A stretch of 64,000 nt of DNA from JAHBXE01 sp044222195. Lineage in GTDB: Bacteria; Planctomycetota; Phycisphaerae; Phycisphaerales; UBA1924. The stretch lies in NCBI GenBank assembly GCA_044222195.1, contig JBGANS010000010.1, forward strand, positions 137,455-201,454, written 5' to 3'. Shown here in pieces: positions 50,335 through 58,726 of the stretch. A program made the translations under genes and the position numbers. Position 1 is the first letter of the stretch; each line of letters starts with the position of its first letter. Below the pieces are notes generated by a model. That model was not told the origin of the DNA and made no database searches. It saw only the letters and a list, made by a program, of their open reading frames with translations.

Positions 50335-51042
50335 TTACCCAATCCGAAGTGCCTTCACAGCTTCAAGTCGGATCGCGTGGGCGTCCCCACCGCACTCGGG
50401 GCACTTGGAAGTCGGTGCGCCCGAGAGGTCGTACAAGCACGACGGGCACAGCCCCTTGTCGAGCCTGCGAATTTGCTGGCGCAAATAAGCGGCCTGTGTC
50501 GCCCTCAAGTACCACACCAACGGGGCCGCAATGAGCACAACTAAGGAGGGCCACCAGCCAAGTTGATAGACCCAACTCCACCACCGGCGCTCCACATCGA
50601 CCGTTCGGCCCAATGACCACAACATATAGGCGCGCTTGAAGTCATCGGTATCGAGGGCTCGGGATCGGTGGGTACCCAACACATGAGCGATGTGTTGAAG
50701 CTCGGCCAGAGTTGGAAGGGGCGAGCCGGCGGGAGTTATGGTGACCCGCGGCCACGGCGCTTCGAGCCGCTTGTAACCTGCTCCTGCAAACTTGCTCACA
50801 AAAACGTGCAGGTCAATTTGTTGGCGAGCTGGGTCCGCGTGCGGATCGACGAACGAAATCTGCCCGTTCGAGTCTCGAAACACTGTCACCGGGCCCCCAC
50901 CGCCTTGCACAAACCCGGGCTTAGCGAGGTTACATACCGCGAACACCGGCACCGCCAAGACCACCCACAGCCACACCGACGCCCACCACCGCGGGCGCGG
51001 ATTAAGCAGAACGAGCAACACTCGGCGCACGCGCGACTTCAT
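50335..51042 (-). CDS. Membrane protein with C-terminal zinc ribbon
   Basis: 235 residues. Two membrane segments (about 20-37, WWASVWLWVVLAVPVFAV, and about 164-182, LGWWPSLVVLIAAPLVWYL) flank an extracytoplasmic region of about 120 residues (VTVFRDSNGQISFVDPH). The C-terminus has a zinc ribbon, CPSCLYDLSGAPTSKCPECG, a format common in planctomycete membrane proteins. It begins 12 bases after the gatB stop and may be co-transcribed. Function unknown. Confidence 0.7.
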   Translation of the reverse strand: MKSRVRRVLLVLLNPRPRWWASVWLWVVLAVPVFAVCNLAKPGFVQGGGGPVTVFRDSNGQISFVDPHADPARQQIDLHVFVSKFAGAGYKRLEAPWPRVTITPAGSPLPTLAELQHIAHVLGTHRSRALDTDDFKRAYMLWSLGRTVDVERRWWSWVYQLGWWPSLVVLIAAPLVWYLRATQAAYLRQQIRRLDKGLCPSCLYDLSGAPTSKCPECGGDAHAIRLEAVKALRIG

Positions 51043-51054
51043 CCGCTGCGACTC

Positions 51055-52782
51055 CTAGCTCTGGCCCAGCTTCTTCGCCAGCGCCTCCCTCACCACCTTG
51101 GCATCCACCTTCTGCCCCTCAGCCCCTGCCAACTTCACGACCTCGCCCACGAGCCTCCCAATCGCCGCCACCTTCCCGCCCCGCACATCCGCCGCGACCT
51201 TCTCGTTCTTCGCGATCACCTCATCGCACCAGCGCGAGAGCGCCGCATCATCACGCACGATGAGCAGGCCCCGCTCCCGCGCGATCGCCTCGACATCGCG
51301 ATTGCCTTCCTCCCCCTCCGGGGGAGGTGGCGCTTCGCCGGTGGGGGCTCCGTCTCCTACTCCTCCTACTAAGCCTCCTTCTGCAATCAACGTTCCGGAC
51401 AAACGAGGCTTGGTAGAAGACGAAGTAGAAGTAGCCCCCTCCGGCGGCGCCCACACTCCCCGATGGGGGAAGGAAGCCAAAATCCCAAACAACTCATCCG
51501 CCCCCGCCGCGCTCAACTTACCTTCCTCCCGCATCACCCCAATCCGCGCCAGTTCCACCGCCGAAATCCCCAACTCGCTCACCAGCACCCCCCGCTCATT
51601 CGCCCGCTTCGCACCGCTCTGCAGCACAAAGTTCGCCGCGACCTTCCCCGCCCGCGGCCCATCGACCCCCAGCCTCTGCATCTCCCCAATCGCCGCCTCG
51701 TAGAACAAACACACATCCCGCTCCTCGATCAACGCCGCGGCCTCTTTGACGCCGAGCCCATACACATCCACGTACCGCTTCTGCCGAGCCAGCGGCAACT
51801 CCGGAATCCGCGCCGCGACTTCCTCCCTCCACGCCCGGCTGATGACCACAGGAACGAGGTCTGGATCCGGGAAGTACCGATAGTCGTGCGCATCCTCCTT
51901 CTCGCGGCTGCAGATACGTCTCCCCCCACTCCCCAGCCCGTCATCCCACCCCATCGTCCGCTTCTGCCCCGCCCCCATCTCACGCCCATCCTCCATCCAC
52001 CGCCGCGGCTGCTCCTTCAGCTCAAACTCAATCGCCCCCCGCAGCGCCTTGAACGAGTTCAGGTTCTTCACCTCCGTGATCGGCGTCACGACCGTCTTCC
52101 CGCCCTCGAGCGTCAACACCGTGTTAATGTTGGGCTCAAATCGCATGTGCCCCTTCTGCATCACACCCTCGGTCACGCCCAGAAACCGGCAGATGTTCCG
52201 CAGCAGCCGCGCGAAGCTGACAACCTGGTCCACGTCGTCAAAGTCCGGCTGCGTCACGATCTCGAGGAGAGGCGTCCCCGCGCGGTTCCAATCGACGATC
52301 GAAAAGTCGATTCGACCGCCCCCCGGCGCCTCGTGCAACAGCTTGCCCGCATCCTCCTCCAAGTGTGCCCGGATGATCCCGATGCGTTTCGACTCTGCAT
52401 CGGGCACGACGAATCCCTTGTCATCCAGAGCCGGCACATCCACCGCCCCATCAAAGCACAGCGGCAAGTCATACTGACTGATCTGATACCCCTTGGGCAG
52501 GTCCGGATAGAAGTAACTCTTCCGATCCCACTTCGTCCGCTCCGCGATCGAGCAGTTCAACGCCAGCCCCACCATCATCGCCATCTCAACCGCCGCCCGG
52601 TTCATCACCGGCAGCGCCCCCGGCAACGCCAGCACCACCGGATCAATCAGCGAGTTCGGCTCCGGCTCTCCCGCGTTCGCGTGCGCCGGGCTCGGGCAAC
52701 GCGAGAACATCTTCGTCCGCGTCGCCAGCTCGACGTGGACCTCCATCCCCACCTTCAGCTTCACCGATTCGATCCGCGGCAT
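51055..52782 (-). CDS. gatB: Aspartyl/glutamyl-tRNA amidotransferase subunit B, with low-complexity insert
   Basis: 575 residues, longer than the usual 475-500. GatB uses ATP to activate misacylated Glu-tRNA(Gln) or Asp-tRNA(Asn) and amidates it with ammonia from GatA. Diagnostic blocks are LKVGMEVHVEL, PEPNSLIDPVVLALPGALPV, KSYFYPDLPKGYQISQYD, IIRAHLEEDAGKLLHE, FSIVDWNRAGTPLLEIVT, EVKNLNSFKALRGAIEFE and DYRYFPDPDLVPV. The C-terminal YqeY-like tail (VIAKNEKVAADVRGGKVAAI) is intact. About 58 residues (436-493, Gly/Pro/Ser-rich, APPEGATSTSSSTKPRLSG) are encoded by an imperfect inverted repeat and split the tail region in frame. gatA and gatC are not adjacent. Confidence 0.92.
   Translation of the reverse strand: MPRIESVKLKVGMEVHVELATRTKMFSRCPSPAHANAGEPEPNSLIDPVVLALPGALPVMNRAAVEMAMMVGLALNCSIAERTKWDRKSYFYPDLPKGYQISQYDLPLCFDGAVDVPALDDKGFVVPDAESKRIGIIRAHLEEDAGKLLHEAPGGGRIDFSIVDWNRAGTPLLEIVTQPDFDDVDQVVSFARLLRNICRFLGVTEGVMQKGHMRFEPNINTVLTLEGGKTVVTPITEVKNLNSFKALRGAIEFELKEQPRRWMEDGREMGAGQKRTMGWDDGLGSGGRRICSREKEDAHDYRYFPDPDLVPVVISRAWREEVAARIPELPLARQKRYVDVYGLGVKEAAALIEERDVCLFYEAAIGEMQRLGVDGPRAGKVAANFVLQSGAKRANERGVLVSELGISAVELARIGVMREEGKLSAAGADELFGILASFPHRGVWAPPEGATSTSSSTKPRLSGTLIAEGGLVGGVGDGAPTGEAPPPPEGEEGNRDVEAIARERGLLIVRDDAALSRWCDEVIAKNEKVAADVRGGKVAAIGRLVGEVVKLAGAEGQKVDAKVVREALAKKLGQS
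51305..51476. repeat. 172-base inverted-repeat element inside gatB
   Basis: The ends CCTTCCTCCCCCTCCGGGGG (51305 onward) and their inverted counterpart (ending GGGGGAAGGAAG at 51476) are imperfect terminal repeats of about 45-55 bases, including GGTGGCGCTTCGCCGG and CCGGCGGCGCCCAC. The centre is a CT/GA-rich spacer. It reads through in the gatB frame. A similar sequence starts at the right window end. Confidence 0.75.
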
Positions 52783-52812
52783 GGACAGATGCTAACACCC
52801 AACACGGACCAC

Positions 52813-52920
52813 GGAACCGCGACGGTCAGGGAGCGGAAGCGTCCGGACTTCGGAGGCCGCCTGACAGCGCGCGAGCCGCACGAGCTATTCAGGCTTCTGC
52901 TCCCAGACGGTCGCGGTTCC
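52813..52920. repeat. Intergenic inverted repeat, family with GGAACCGCGACGGT ends
   Basis: 28-base arms (52813-52840 and 52893-52920) match at 25 positions around a 52-base loop. It fills the gap between the GT9 stop (52923) and the gatB start (52782). Same family as 47612-47717, with a different loop. Confidence 0.85.
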
Positions 52921-52922
52921 AA

Positions 52923-53861
52923 CTAGGACCGCCCCCCATACACCCGCGCCCCAACCGCCGCGATCGCCTCCAAGACCCGCCCCACCTCCAGCCACTCCAT
53001 CCCACAAGCCCGGTCCGGCGCCACCACCTCCACCTCTGGACCTACCGGCGCCCACTTCTCCGGGTCCCCCGGCCCAAAGAGCGACACTACCGGCACACCC
53101 ATCTGCGCCGTTAGGTGCCCCGGACCGCTATCCCCGCACGCAACCACCCGCGCCGAACGAATCGCCGCCGCGAGATCTTCCAGAGGCCCCACAAACTCTC
53201 CCCCAGCCGTCTCAAACATCGCCCTCTCCGCCGCGCTGAATCGCTCCCGCTCCACCTCACCTGCAATCAACCGGCTCTTGGTGGCACGCCTCTCCGAGGC
53301 GTGTCCGCCCGCCTCGGAGAGGCGGGCCACCAGTTCCACCCACCTCTCGAGCGCCCACCGCTTCTCCTGCGCCCCCGCCCCCACGTGCATCACCACCGGC
53401 CCCGACTTCTTCCCTTTCACATCCGGGAACGGATATCGCAGCGCCTGCACGCGGCTCGGCCGCGCACTCCGATGCCTGATCGCCGCCTTCGGGAACATCC
53501 GTCTCGCATTGGCCATCCACACCTGCGTCGCCTCCCCCGCGCGCCCCAGGTACGCCACCACCCCCGCCACACCCTCCACCACCTGCACCTTCGCCCCCTC
53601 CACCCACATCGAGTTGAACCGCGCCGACTCTGCATCCTCCGCCCGAATCCCCAGCTCCTTCGCCGCCAGGCTCCCCTTCTCCCCGTCGCTCACCAGCACC
53701 ACTTCCAGCCCCCGCGACCTCCACTGCCGAAGCATCGGCCACAGCAGCACCGAATCTCCCAGCGCCGCCCGGTGAAACACCCAGTGCACCCCGCCCGAGG
53801 GCGCCGCCTCCGCAGCGCCCCCCGCCTCGCCCTCCACCTCTTTCACCGGCTTGCGCTTCAC
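52923..53861 (-). CDS. Glycosyltransferase family 9 protein, with palindrome-encoded insert
   Basis: 312 residues from a GTG at 53861, whose GTGA overlaps the previous stop. GT-B fold heptosyltransferase-like: WVFHRAALGDSVLLWPMLRQ at the N-terminus, VVMHVGAGAQEKRWALERWV, then FVGPLEDLAAAIRSARVVAC, GDSGPGHLTAQMGVPVVSLF and GPGDPEKWAPVG. Family role: transfer of heptose or a related sugar to a lipid-linked acceptor at the inner membrane; the exact sugar is unknown. Residues about 177-195 (ARLSEAGGHASERRATKS) are encoded by a near-perfect palindrome and break the helix after ERWVELV. Third gene of an mqnA-HTH-GT9 operon. Confidence 0.82.
   Translation of the reverse strand: MKRKPVKEVEGEAGGAAEAAPSGGVHWVFHRAALGDSVLLWPMLRQWRSRGLEVVLVSDGEKGSLAAKELGIRAEDAESARFNSMWVEGAKVQVVEGVAGVVAYLGRAGEATQVWMANARRMFPKAAIRHRSARPSRVQALRYPFPDVKGKKSGPVVMHVGAGAQEKRWALERWVELVARLSEAGGHASERRATKSRLIAGEVERERFSAAERAMFETAGGEFVGPLEDLAAAIRSARVVACGDSGPGHLTAQMGVPVVSLFGPGDPEKWAPVGPEVEVVAPDRACGMEWLEVGRVLEAIAAVGARVYGGRS
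53278..53333. repeat. Palindromic repeat inside the GT9 gene
   Basis: 23-base arms (53278-53300 and 53311-53333) agree at 21 positions around a 10-base loop. Arms begin TTGGTGGCACGCCTCTCCG, the same family as 47317-47376, and are read in the equivalent frame: both yield a peptide with HASE.RAT. Confidence 0.88.
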
Positions 53862-55501
53862 AACGACCCCGCCTTTCCCGCTCGCCCGATCGCCCGTCGC
53901 TCCATCGCCGCGGCACGCACCACGGGCAACCCAATCTCTTTCGCCGACTCCACCACCGTCCTCGCCGGCCCTCCCCAACCATACCTCATCTCAAGCAACC
54001 GCCTCGCCCGCTCCGTCAGCACCCCCATCCCCGCTCTCACACTTGCGTGGAGTTCCAGCCACAGGTTCCCATTGTTGGACTGCCACGCCGCCACCCGCCG
54101 CGTCCAATCCTCGACCCTCACTCCAGGACCCAGCCGCGACCGCGCTCGCTCCTTCCCTCGGTCCAGATCGGCCCGGAATCCGCTCCGGGCAACGATCCGC
54201 GTCGCCGCCAGCCCCACCGGCGCCGCCAGCCGCCCACCCTTGCCCGCGTGAAAGCCGTCCACCACTCCCGCCGCGGCCTCTAGGCACTCCCGCAGCAGCT
54301 CGATGAGCTCCGCCGCCCGCACCTCTTCCAGCGGCCTCCCGATCGAACTTTCGAGCGTCCGAACAATCACCGCCAGCGTTGACCGCACCAGTTCCACTTT
54401 GATCCGCGCCGCCCACCGCAGGTCCGTCTCGATCCGGTCCACCAGCGTCGCCGAGTTGCCGTGCGTCTTCAGCTTCGCGATGCCCCCGGCCGCCCGCGCG
54501 AGCAGTCCGTGATACCCGACTACCCGCAGCTTCTCCGCCGTCGCTTCCGGGGCCGGCGTCTCGCGCGCGGCCCGCACAAACTCCAGCACGTCCATCTCCC
54601 CGCCCGCGCCCAAGCCTCTGGTGCATTCCGGCGAGGCGAGCGCCTTCTCGACCTGCCCCGCTCTCATGTCCCCTTCCTCGGGCAACTTCAGGGCCTTGAG
54701 CCGCTCCGCCCGAACATCCACGATCACCCTCTGCACACTCGCGCTCGGGCGCTCCAGCCGTCTCGCGATCTTCCCCGGTTCCACCCCCCACCACCACGCC
54801 CGCTCGATCAGCCTCCTCTCCCATGCCGTCGGTGGGCCCGCCCCGTCAAACTCCACCACGCTCCGCCGCAGAACCTGCCGCACCGTCTCCTGCGCCCTTC
54901 CATACCTCTTCGCGATCCGCACCGCCGCCTGGTTCAACGAACACCCAAGCCGCTGGTACGCCGCGCCCCGACGCGCCATCCGCGCCTCCACCTCTTTCTC
55001 AATCCTCGAAAACCCGCGCGCCCCATCCACCCTCTCCTTCCACTTCACTTCGAATCTCTCCACCGACTCTCGCAGAAACGCCAGCCGCGATACCCCCCGT
55101 TCCGCCACCACACGCCTCGCCACCAGCCCACGCAGCCGATACCGCTCCAGCGTCTTCCGGCTCACTCCCCAGCGCGCCTGCACCTCCGCGGCCGCCAGAA
55201 ACTTCCCCTGCTCGAGCTCTTTCTCCCCGATCTTCGCCGCCGCCGACAGCCGCTCCACCAGCGCCGACATATCCCCGATCAGCGCTTCGCCCACCACGAT
55301 CGCCGGCGCCTCGATCTGCGGCCGATACCCCGTCACGCGGAACACCACCCAATCCTCCGGATAGTTCACCGCCGGGTCGATCTCTCTCGACAGCTGCTCC
55401 GCCCGCTCAAGCTGCCTTCGCAGCGTCTCCGCCGGAGCAAATCGCAGCTGCTTCGCCAGTTCCTCGAGCGCCCCGACTCTCAGCTTGCGGAGTGGTGGCA
55501 T
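53858..55501 (-). CDS. Multi-HTH protein with sigma-70 region 4-like C-terminus
   Basis: 547 basic residues with several helix-turn-helix signatures. Residues about 101-127 (FLAAAEVQARWGVSRKTLER) form a MerR/excisionase-like HTH. The middle has further HTH-like segments (SLNQAAVRIAKRYGRAQETV, GVEPGKIARRLERPSASVQR). The last 50 residues, LTERARRLLEMRYGWGGPAR plus SAKEIGLPVVRAAAMERRAI, resemble sigma-70 region 4. Regions 1-2 of a normal sigma factor are not recognisable, though the overall build (large helical, RNA-polymerase-factor-like) fits a divergent sigma-like regulator. It starts right after the mqnA stop (TAGATG), and its stop overlaps GT9. Target genes unknown. Confidence 0.6.
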   Translation of the reverse strand: MPPLRKLRVGALEELAKQLRFAPAETLRRQLERAEQLSREIDPAVNYPEDWVVFRVTGYRPQIEAPAIVVGEALIGDMSALVERLSAAAKIGEKELEQGKFLAAAEVQARWGVSRKTLERYRLRGLVARRVVAERGVSRLAFLRESVERFEVKWKERVDGARGFSRIEKEVEARMARRGAAYQRLGCSLNQAAVRIAKRYGRAQETVRQVLRRSVVEFDGAGPPTAWERRLIERAWWWGVEPGKIARRLERPSASVQRVIVDVRAERLKALKLPEEGDMRAGQVEKALASPECTRGLGAGGEMDVLEFVRAARETPAPEATAEKLRVVGYHGLLARAAGGIAKLKTHGNSATLVDRIETDLRWAARIKVELVRSTLAVIVRTLESSIGRPLEEVRAAELIELLRECLEAAAGVVDGFHAGKGGRLAAPVGLAATRIVARSGFRADLDRGKERARSRLGPGVRVEDWTRRVAAWQSNNGNLWLELHASVRAGMGVLTERARRLLEMRYGWGGPARTVVESAKEIGLPVVRAAAMERRAIGRAGKAGSL

Positions 55502-56402
55502 CTACGCGGCCCCGACAGGCTCACCTTCCACCCAGCGCACCGCCGCGGACTTCACCAGCCCATCTTCGTGCGCCATCGCGAGAAACGCCCGCACCGCCTC
55601 ACGCTCCCGCTCCCCCACGTCATACCGCAGCAGCGACCCCAGGTACTTCGCCGCCAGATCCTCCGCCCAGCGATGTTCCGCCGCGGTCGAGCTCACGATC
55701 CAGTCCAGCCGCGTCCGATTGTGCCGCCGCTGCCGATCCAACAGCGCCGCCGCACGCAGCAACGACTCATCCCCCGCCCGGTCCGCGCGGCACATCCACA
55801 CCGCGTACACGAACGGCAGCCCCGTCAGTTCCTTCCACGCTTCTCCAAGATCCATCTGGTGCGGATACCGAGCCGCCGGCGGCGCATCCGTCACCACCTT
55901 GTCCCCGATCAGCAGCACCGTCCGCGGCCACGCCGCATCAAGCTCAGCACCGGCGGGCCCGGTGTCCGACGGCGCAAGCGTCCCGCCCGCCCGCCCCTTC
56001 CCCCTCACGACCCTCTCCCGCGCGTCAAACTCGACCATCCGCGCATTCACGCCGTACAGCCGTTTCAACAGCACGCGGCACAGAACCACAGATGTATGGC
56101 TGTCCGTGTCCCCCGCCACCTCCGTCACCTGCTCCATCGGCACGCTCGAAAACACCCGCACCGTCAGCGTCGGCCCATCGCACCCCGATCATCCCCGCAG
56201 GCAGCAGCGCGGATCCCCGCCCGCCCCCGCCCGCCCCGTCAATCACCGACGCCAGCCCTATGTCCGCCTCGCCGCTCCGCACCATCCCCGCGATGCGCGA
56301 GGGCACCGTCGGGATCAGCTCCAGCCCCGAGAGCTTCTCCAGCCCCTCGATCAGGGGCGCCGTATTCAGGTACTTCACGCACGCTATCCGGATCGGCCGC
56401 AT
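55502..56402 (-). pseudogene. mqnA: Chorismate dehydratase MqnA, split by a one-base frameshift
   Basis: MqnA removes water from chorismate to give 3-enolpyruvylbenzoate, the first step of the futalosine route to menaquinone. The N-terminal part from 56402 is clear (MRPIRIACVKYLNTAPLIEG, LIPTVPSRIAGMVRSGEADI). At a GGGG run (plus-strand CCCC at 56183-56186) the frame shifts; dropping one G gives GMIGCDGPTLTVRVFSSVP, the expected family sequence, continuing through VAGDTDSHTSVVLCRVLL and ending at 55502. The span is 901 bases, one more than 300 codons. It may be a real indel, a sequencing error, or homopolymer slippage. First gene of the operon with the HTH and GT9 genes. Confidence 0.85.
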
Positions 56403-56445
56403 GCCCAATCCTATGGGCCACCGCCCGATTGATGCGTGCGAGCCT

Positions 56446-58500
56446 CTACCGGCACCCGCGCGCGAAGGCGTTCTGGAAGCAGACAAAGTCCGCGGCGTTC
56501 ACCACCGGCGCCACCGTGCTCCCGTCGCAGTTCGCCGCCGGGTCACCCACCGAGAACAAGTTCAGGAAGCACTGGAAGTCGCCCGCGTTCAGCACCGGGG
56601 CCGTCGTGCTCCCGTCGCAGTTGGCGCACCAGGGGGTTTCCACCGGGCCGACATCGTTCCTCCAGCACCCGACCCCGTGCTGGTCGTAGGCCATCACGAA
56701 TCCGCTCGGAAAGTTCCTTGCCCCGCATGCCAGCGGTGACACGCACGAAGGTGTGTCCCCCGGCCATTCTCCTTCCGCGAGAACGATCGCGTACGGGTCC
56801 TTGCTGACCGCCGCCGGAGCAACACCGAAGTACGCGTTCGACTTCAGCGGCCACGCCGGCTGCCCGCGCTTGCGCTGCACCGGCGGCGATACACCCAGGT
56901 TCGGGTTGCACACCCCGCCGCCAGTGCACACAATCACCGAGTTCGCCACCGCCGACCCCGCCGACGTCTGCGGGGTTGATCCGTCAAACCGAACGGTCTG
57001 CCCCGGTCGGGTCGCGAACTCGAACTGGCAGTTCCACGCCTGCATCCGGCTCGCCACCGTCGGGTTGCCGGTGAACAGGCTGAAGTCGCCGTTCGCGTTC
57101 CGGCAATCCACCTTGACCGTCGAGTTCAGCAGCCAGCCACCCGCCCAGCCGTTGAACCACGGCACTCCCCCGGGCTCCGGCTGAAACGAATACACCCCGT
57201 TCACTTTCGCCACGCCGTCCTGCGAAACAAACCAGTACCGCCCCGTCCCCAGCCCCCCCTGGAACTTCTCCCCGACGATGAAGCACCGCACCGAATCGAG
57301 CCCCGGCGCCGGCGTCACATCCGCAAACTGCGCCCCGATCGCGCACCCATACTTGGTGTCCCGCGTCGTAAAGTTGTTCACGATCGTGAGCCCAAGGTAT
57401 GCCCCGAACGATGCGTTGGTGTGCCCGTAGAGCCCAAAGCCGTTGCGCCGATTCGGAGGCAGCGCACCATCGGGCGTGATTCCGTGCGTCGCCTCGCATC
57501 CGTCAAAGATCGTTTCGCACCCGCCGTTGTACGCGTACGTGTTGAAAATCGTCGCGACCCCATCCCCCGAGTTCATGCACAGCCCCGCCTTGCAGTTCAC
57601 AATCGTCGCGATGCCCCCGGTCCCCGACCAGTGCGTGATCACGTGCGACAGCCCGTAGTGCCCCTCGCACCCGATGATCACCGCACGCCCGGCGCCCTCC
57701 ACGCGGCTCTCGAACGCGTGCAACTGCGTCCCCGGCTGCACCGTGATCCCCCACCCCTGCCCCTTCAGGTTCTCCACCCGCGATCCATCGCCCCTCAGCC
57801 GGACCCCCGGGCTCGCCTGCACATCAGGAATCGCCACCACCTCGTACGCGTTCCCATCCACGCGGGGGTCCGTCGGTATCCCTCCCGCCCCGTGCCGCGG
57901 ATGAACATACAGCACGCCCTTCTTCCAGTACCACGACCCCTCCGTCGCCTGCACGCCCGCCACCGACTGCTGCCGGCTCCACGGCCGATCGAGGTCCTCA
58001 TCCTGCTTCGCGCACGTCACCTGCACCGGCGCCGGTCGCTCGTACACCCCGGTCACCCCCGCCGTTGGCGACCACAGCGCCGGGCTGCCCACAGAAGTAA
58101 ACGCCGTCAGCAGCGGCTTCTCGCCGGTCCCGTAGTCCGCGATCGTGATGTTCGGCGTGCCGATGTCCAGGCCCGGCGTCTCACGCCAGACATCCCCGCG
58201 CCGAAACAGCACGGCCACATCCCCCGCCGGCGCCGAGAGCACCTCCCTCGCCTTCGCCAGACTCTTCCACGGGCTCGCTATCGACCCATTCCCCGTCTGG
58301 TCGTTCCCCAACTGGCTGAAGTAATACGTGTGCCCCCTCGCCCGCGGACACTCCGCCAGCCTCTGGTTCAGCAGGTTCTGATACCACGTGAACCACTCCT
58401 GGCTTGTCACCATCGGCGGGTTCGTCTGCGCGCAGCACACCCCCGACGCGCCCACCAGCGCCCACGCCATCACCGCTGCACGTCTCCGGCCCTTCGCCAC
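56446..58500 (-). CDS. Secreted beta-helix protein with GC-type dockerin
   Basis: 684 residues. Signal peptide MAKGRRRAAVMAWALVGASG..CCAQ. Residues about 60-560 form a right-handed beta-helix-like protein: YYFSQLGNDQTGNGSIASPW, a typical start of polysaccharide-lyase-fold proteins, then short-strand repeats (SHVITHWSGTGGIATIVNCK, ATIFNTYAYNGGCETIFDGC). It could bind or cleave polysaccharide; no catalytic residues can be assigned. Two dockerin repeats end the protein (WCANCDGSTTAPVLNAGDF, AANCDGSTVAPVVNAADF) with FARGCR. It is distantly like the interrupted gene at 8971. It lies 43 bases upstream of mqnA on the same strand. Confidence 0.83.
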   Translation of the reverse strand: MAKGRRRAAVMAWALVGASGVCCAQTNPPMVTSQEWFTWYQNLLNQRLAECPRARGHTYYFSQLGNDQTGNGSIASPWKSLAKAREVLSAPAGDVAVLFRRGDVWRETPGLDIGTPNITIADYGTGEKPLLTAFTSVGSPALWSPTAGVTGVYERPAPVQVTCAKQDEDLDRPWSRQQSVAGVQATEGSWYWKKGVLYVHPRHGAGGIPTDPRVDGNAYEVVAIPDVQASPGVRLRGDGSRVENLKGQGWGITVQPGTQLHAFESRVEGAGRAVIIGCEGHYGLSHVITHWSGTGGIATIVNCKAGLCMNSGDGVATIFNTYAYNGGCETIFDGCEATHGITPDGALPPNRRNGFGLYGHTNASFGAYLGLTIVNNFTTRDTKYGCAIGAQFADVTPAPGLDSVRCFIVGEKFQGGLGTGRYWFVSQDGVAKVNGVYSFQPEPGGVPWFNGWAGGWLLNSTVKVDCRNANGDFSLFTGNPTVASRMQAWNCQFEFATRPGQTVRFDGSTPQTSAGSAVANSVIVCTGGGVCNPNLGVSPPVQRKRGQPAWPLKSNAYFGVAPAAVSKDPYAIVLAEGEWPGDTPSCVSPLACGARNFPSGFVMAYDQHGVGCWRNDVGPVETPWCANCDGSTTAPVLNAGDFQCFLNLFSVGDPAANCDGSTVAPVVNAADFVCFQNAFARGCR

Positions 58501-58726
58501 CAGCCTCCCTTCCCGCCCACCGAGCCACCTTCACCATAACTCACCCTCGCCATTCTGCCACCCCAATTGCCAACCCATCCTTCAACTTCCCCTTACGTCC
58601 CCCGTGCGTGCCCCTTTGCGGACCTTGAAACCCCCAACCCCCCTCGCGCAATCCCCGCCCGATTCACCCCCGCAAAGCTCCCATTTCTACCGCCGCGACC
58701 CGTCTGATTCCGATCTCCCAAAGGCC

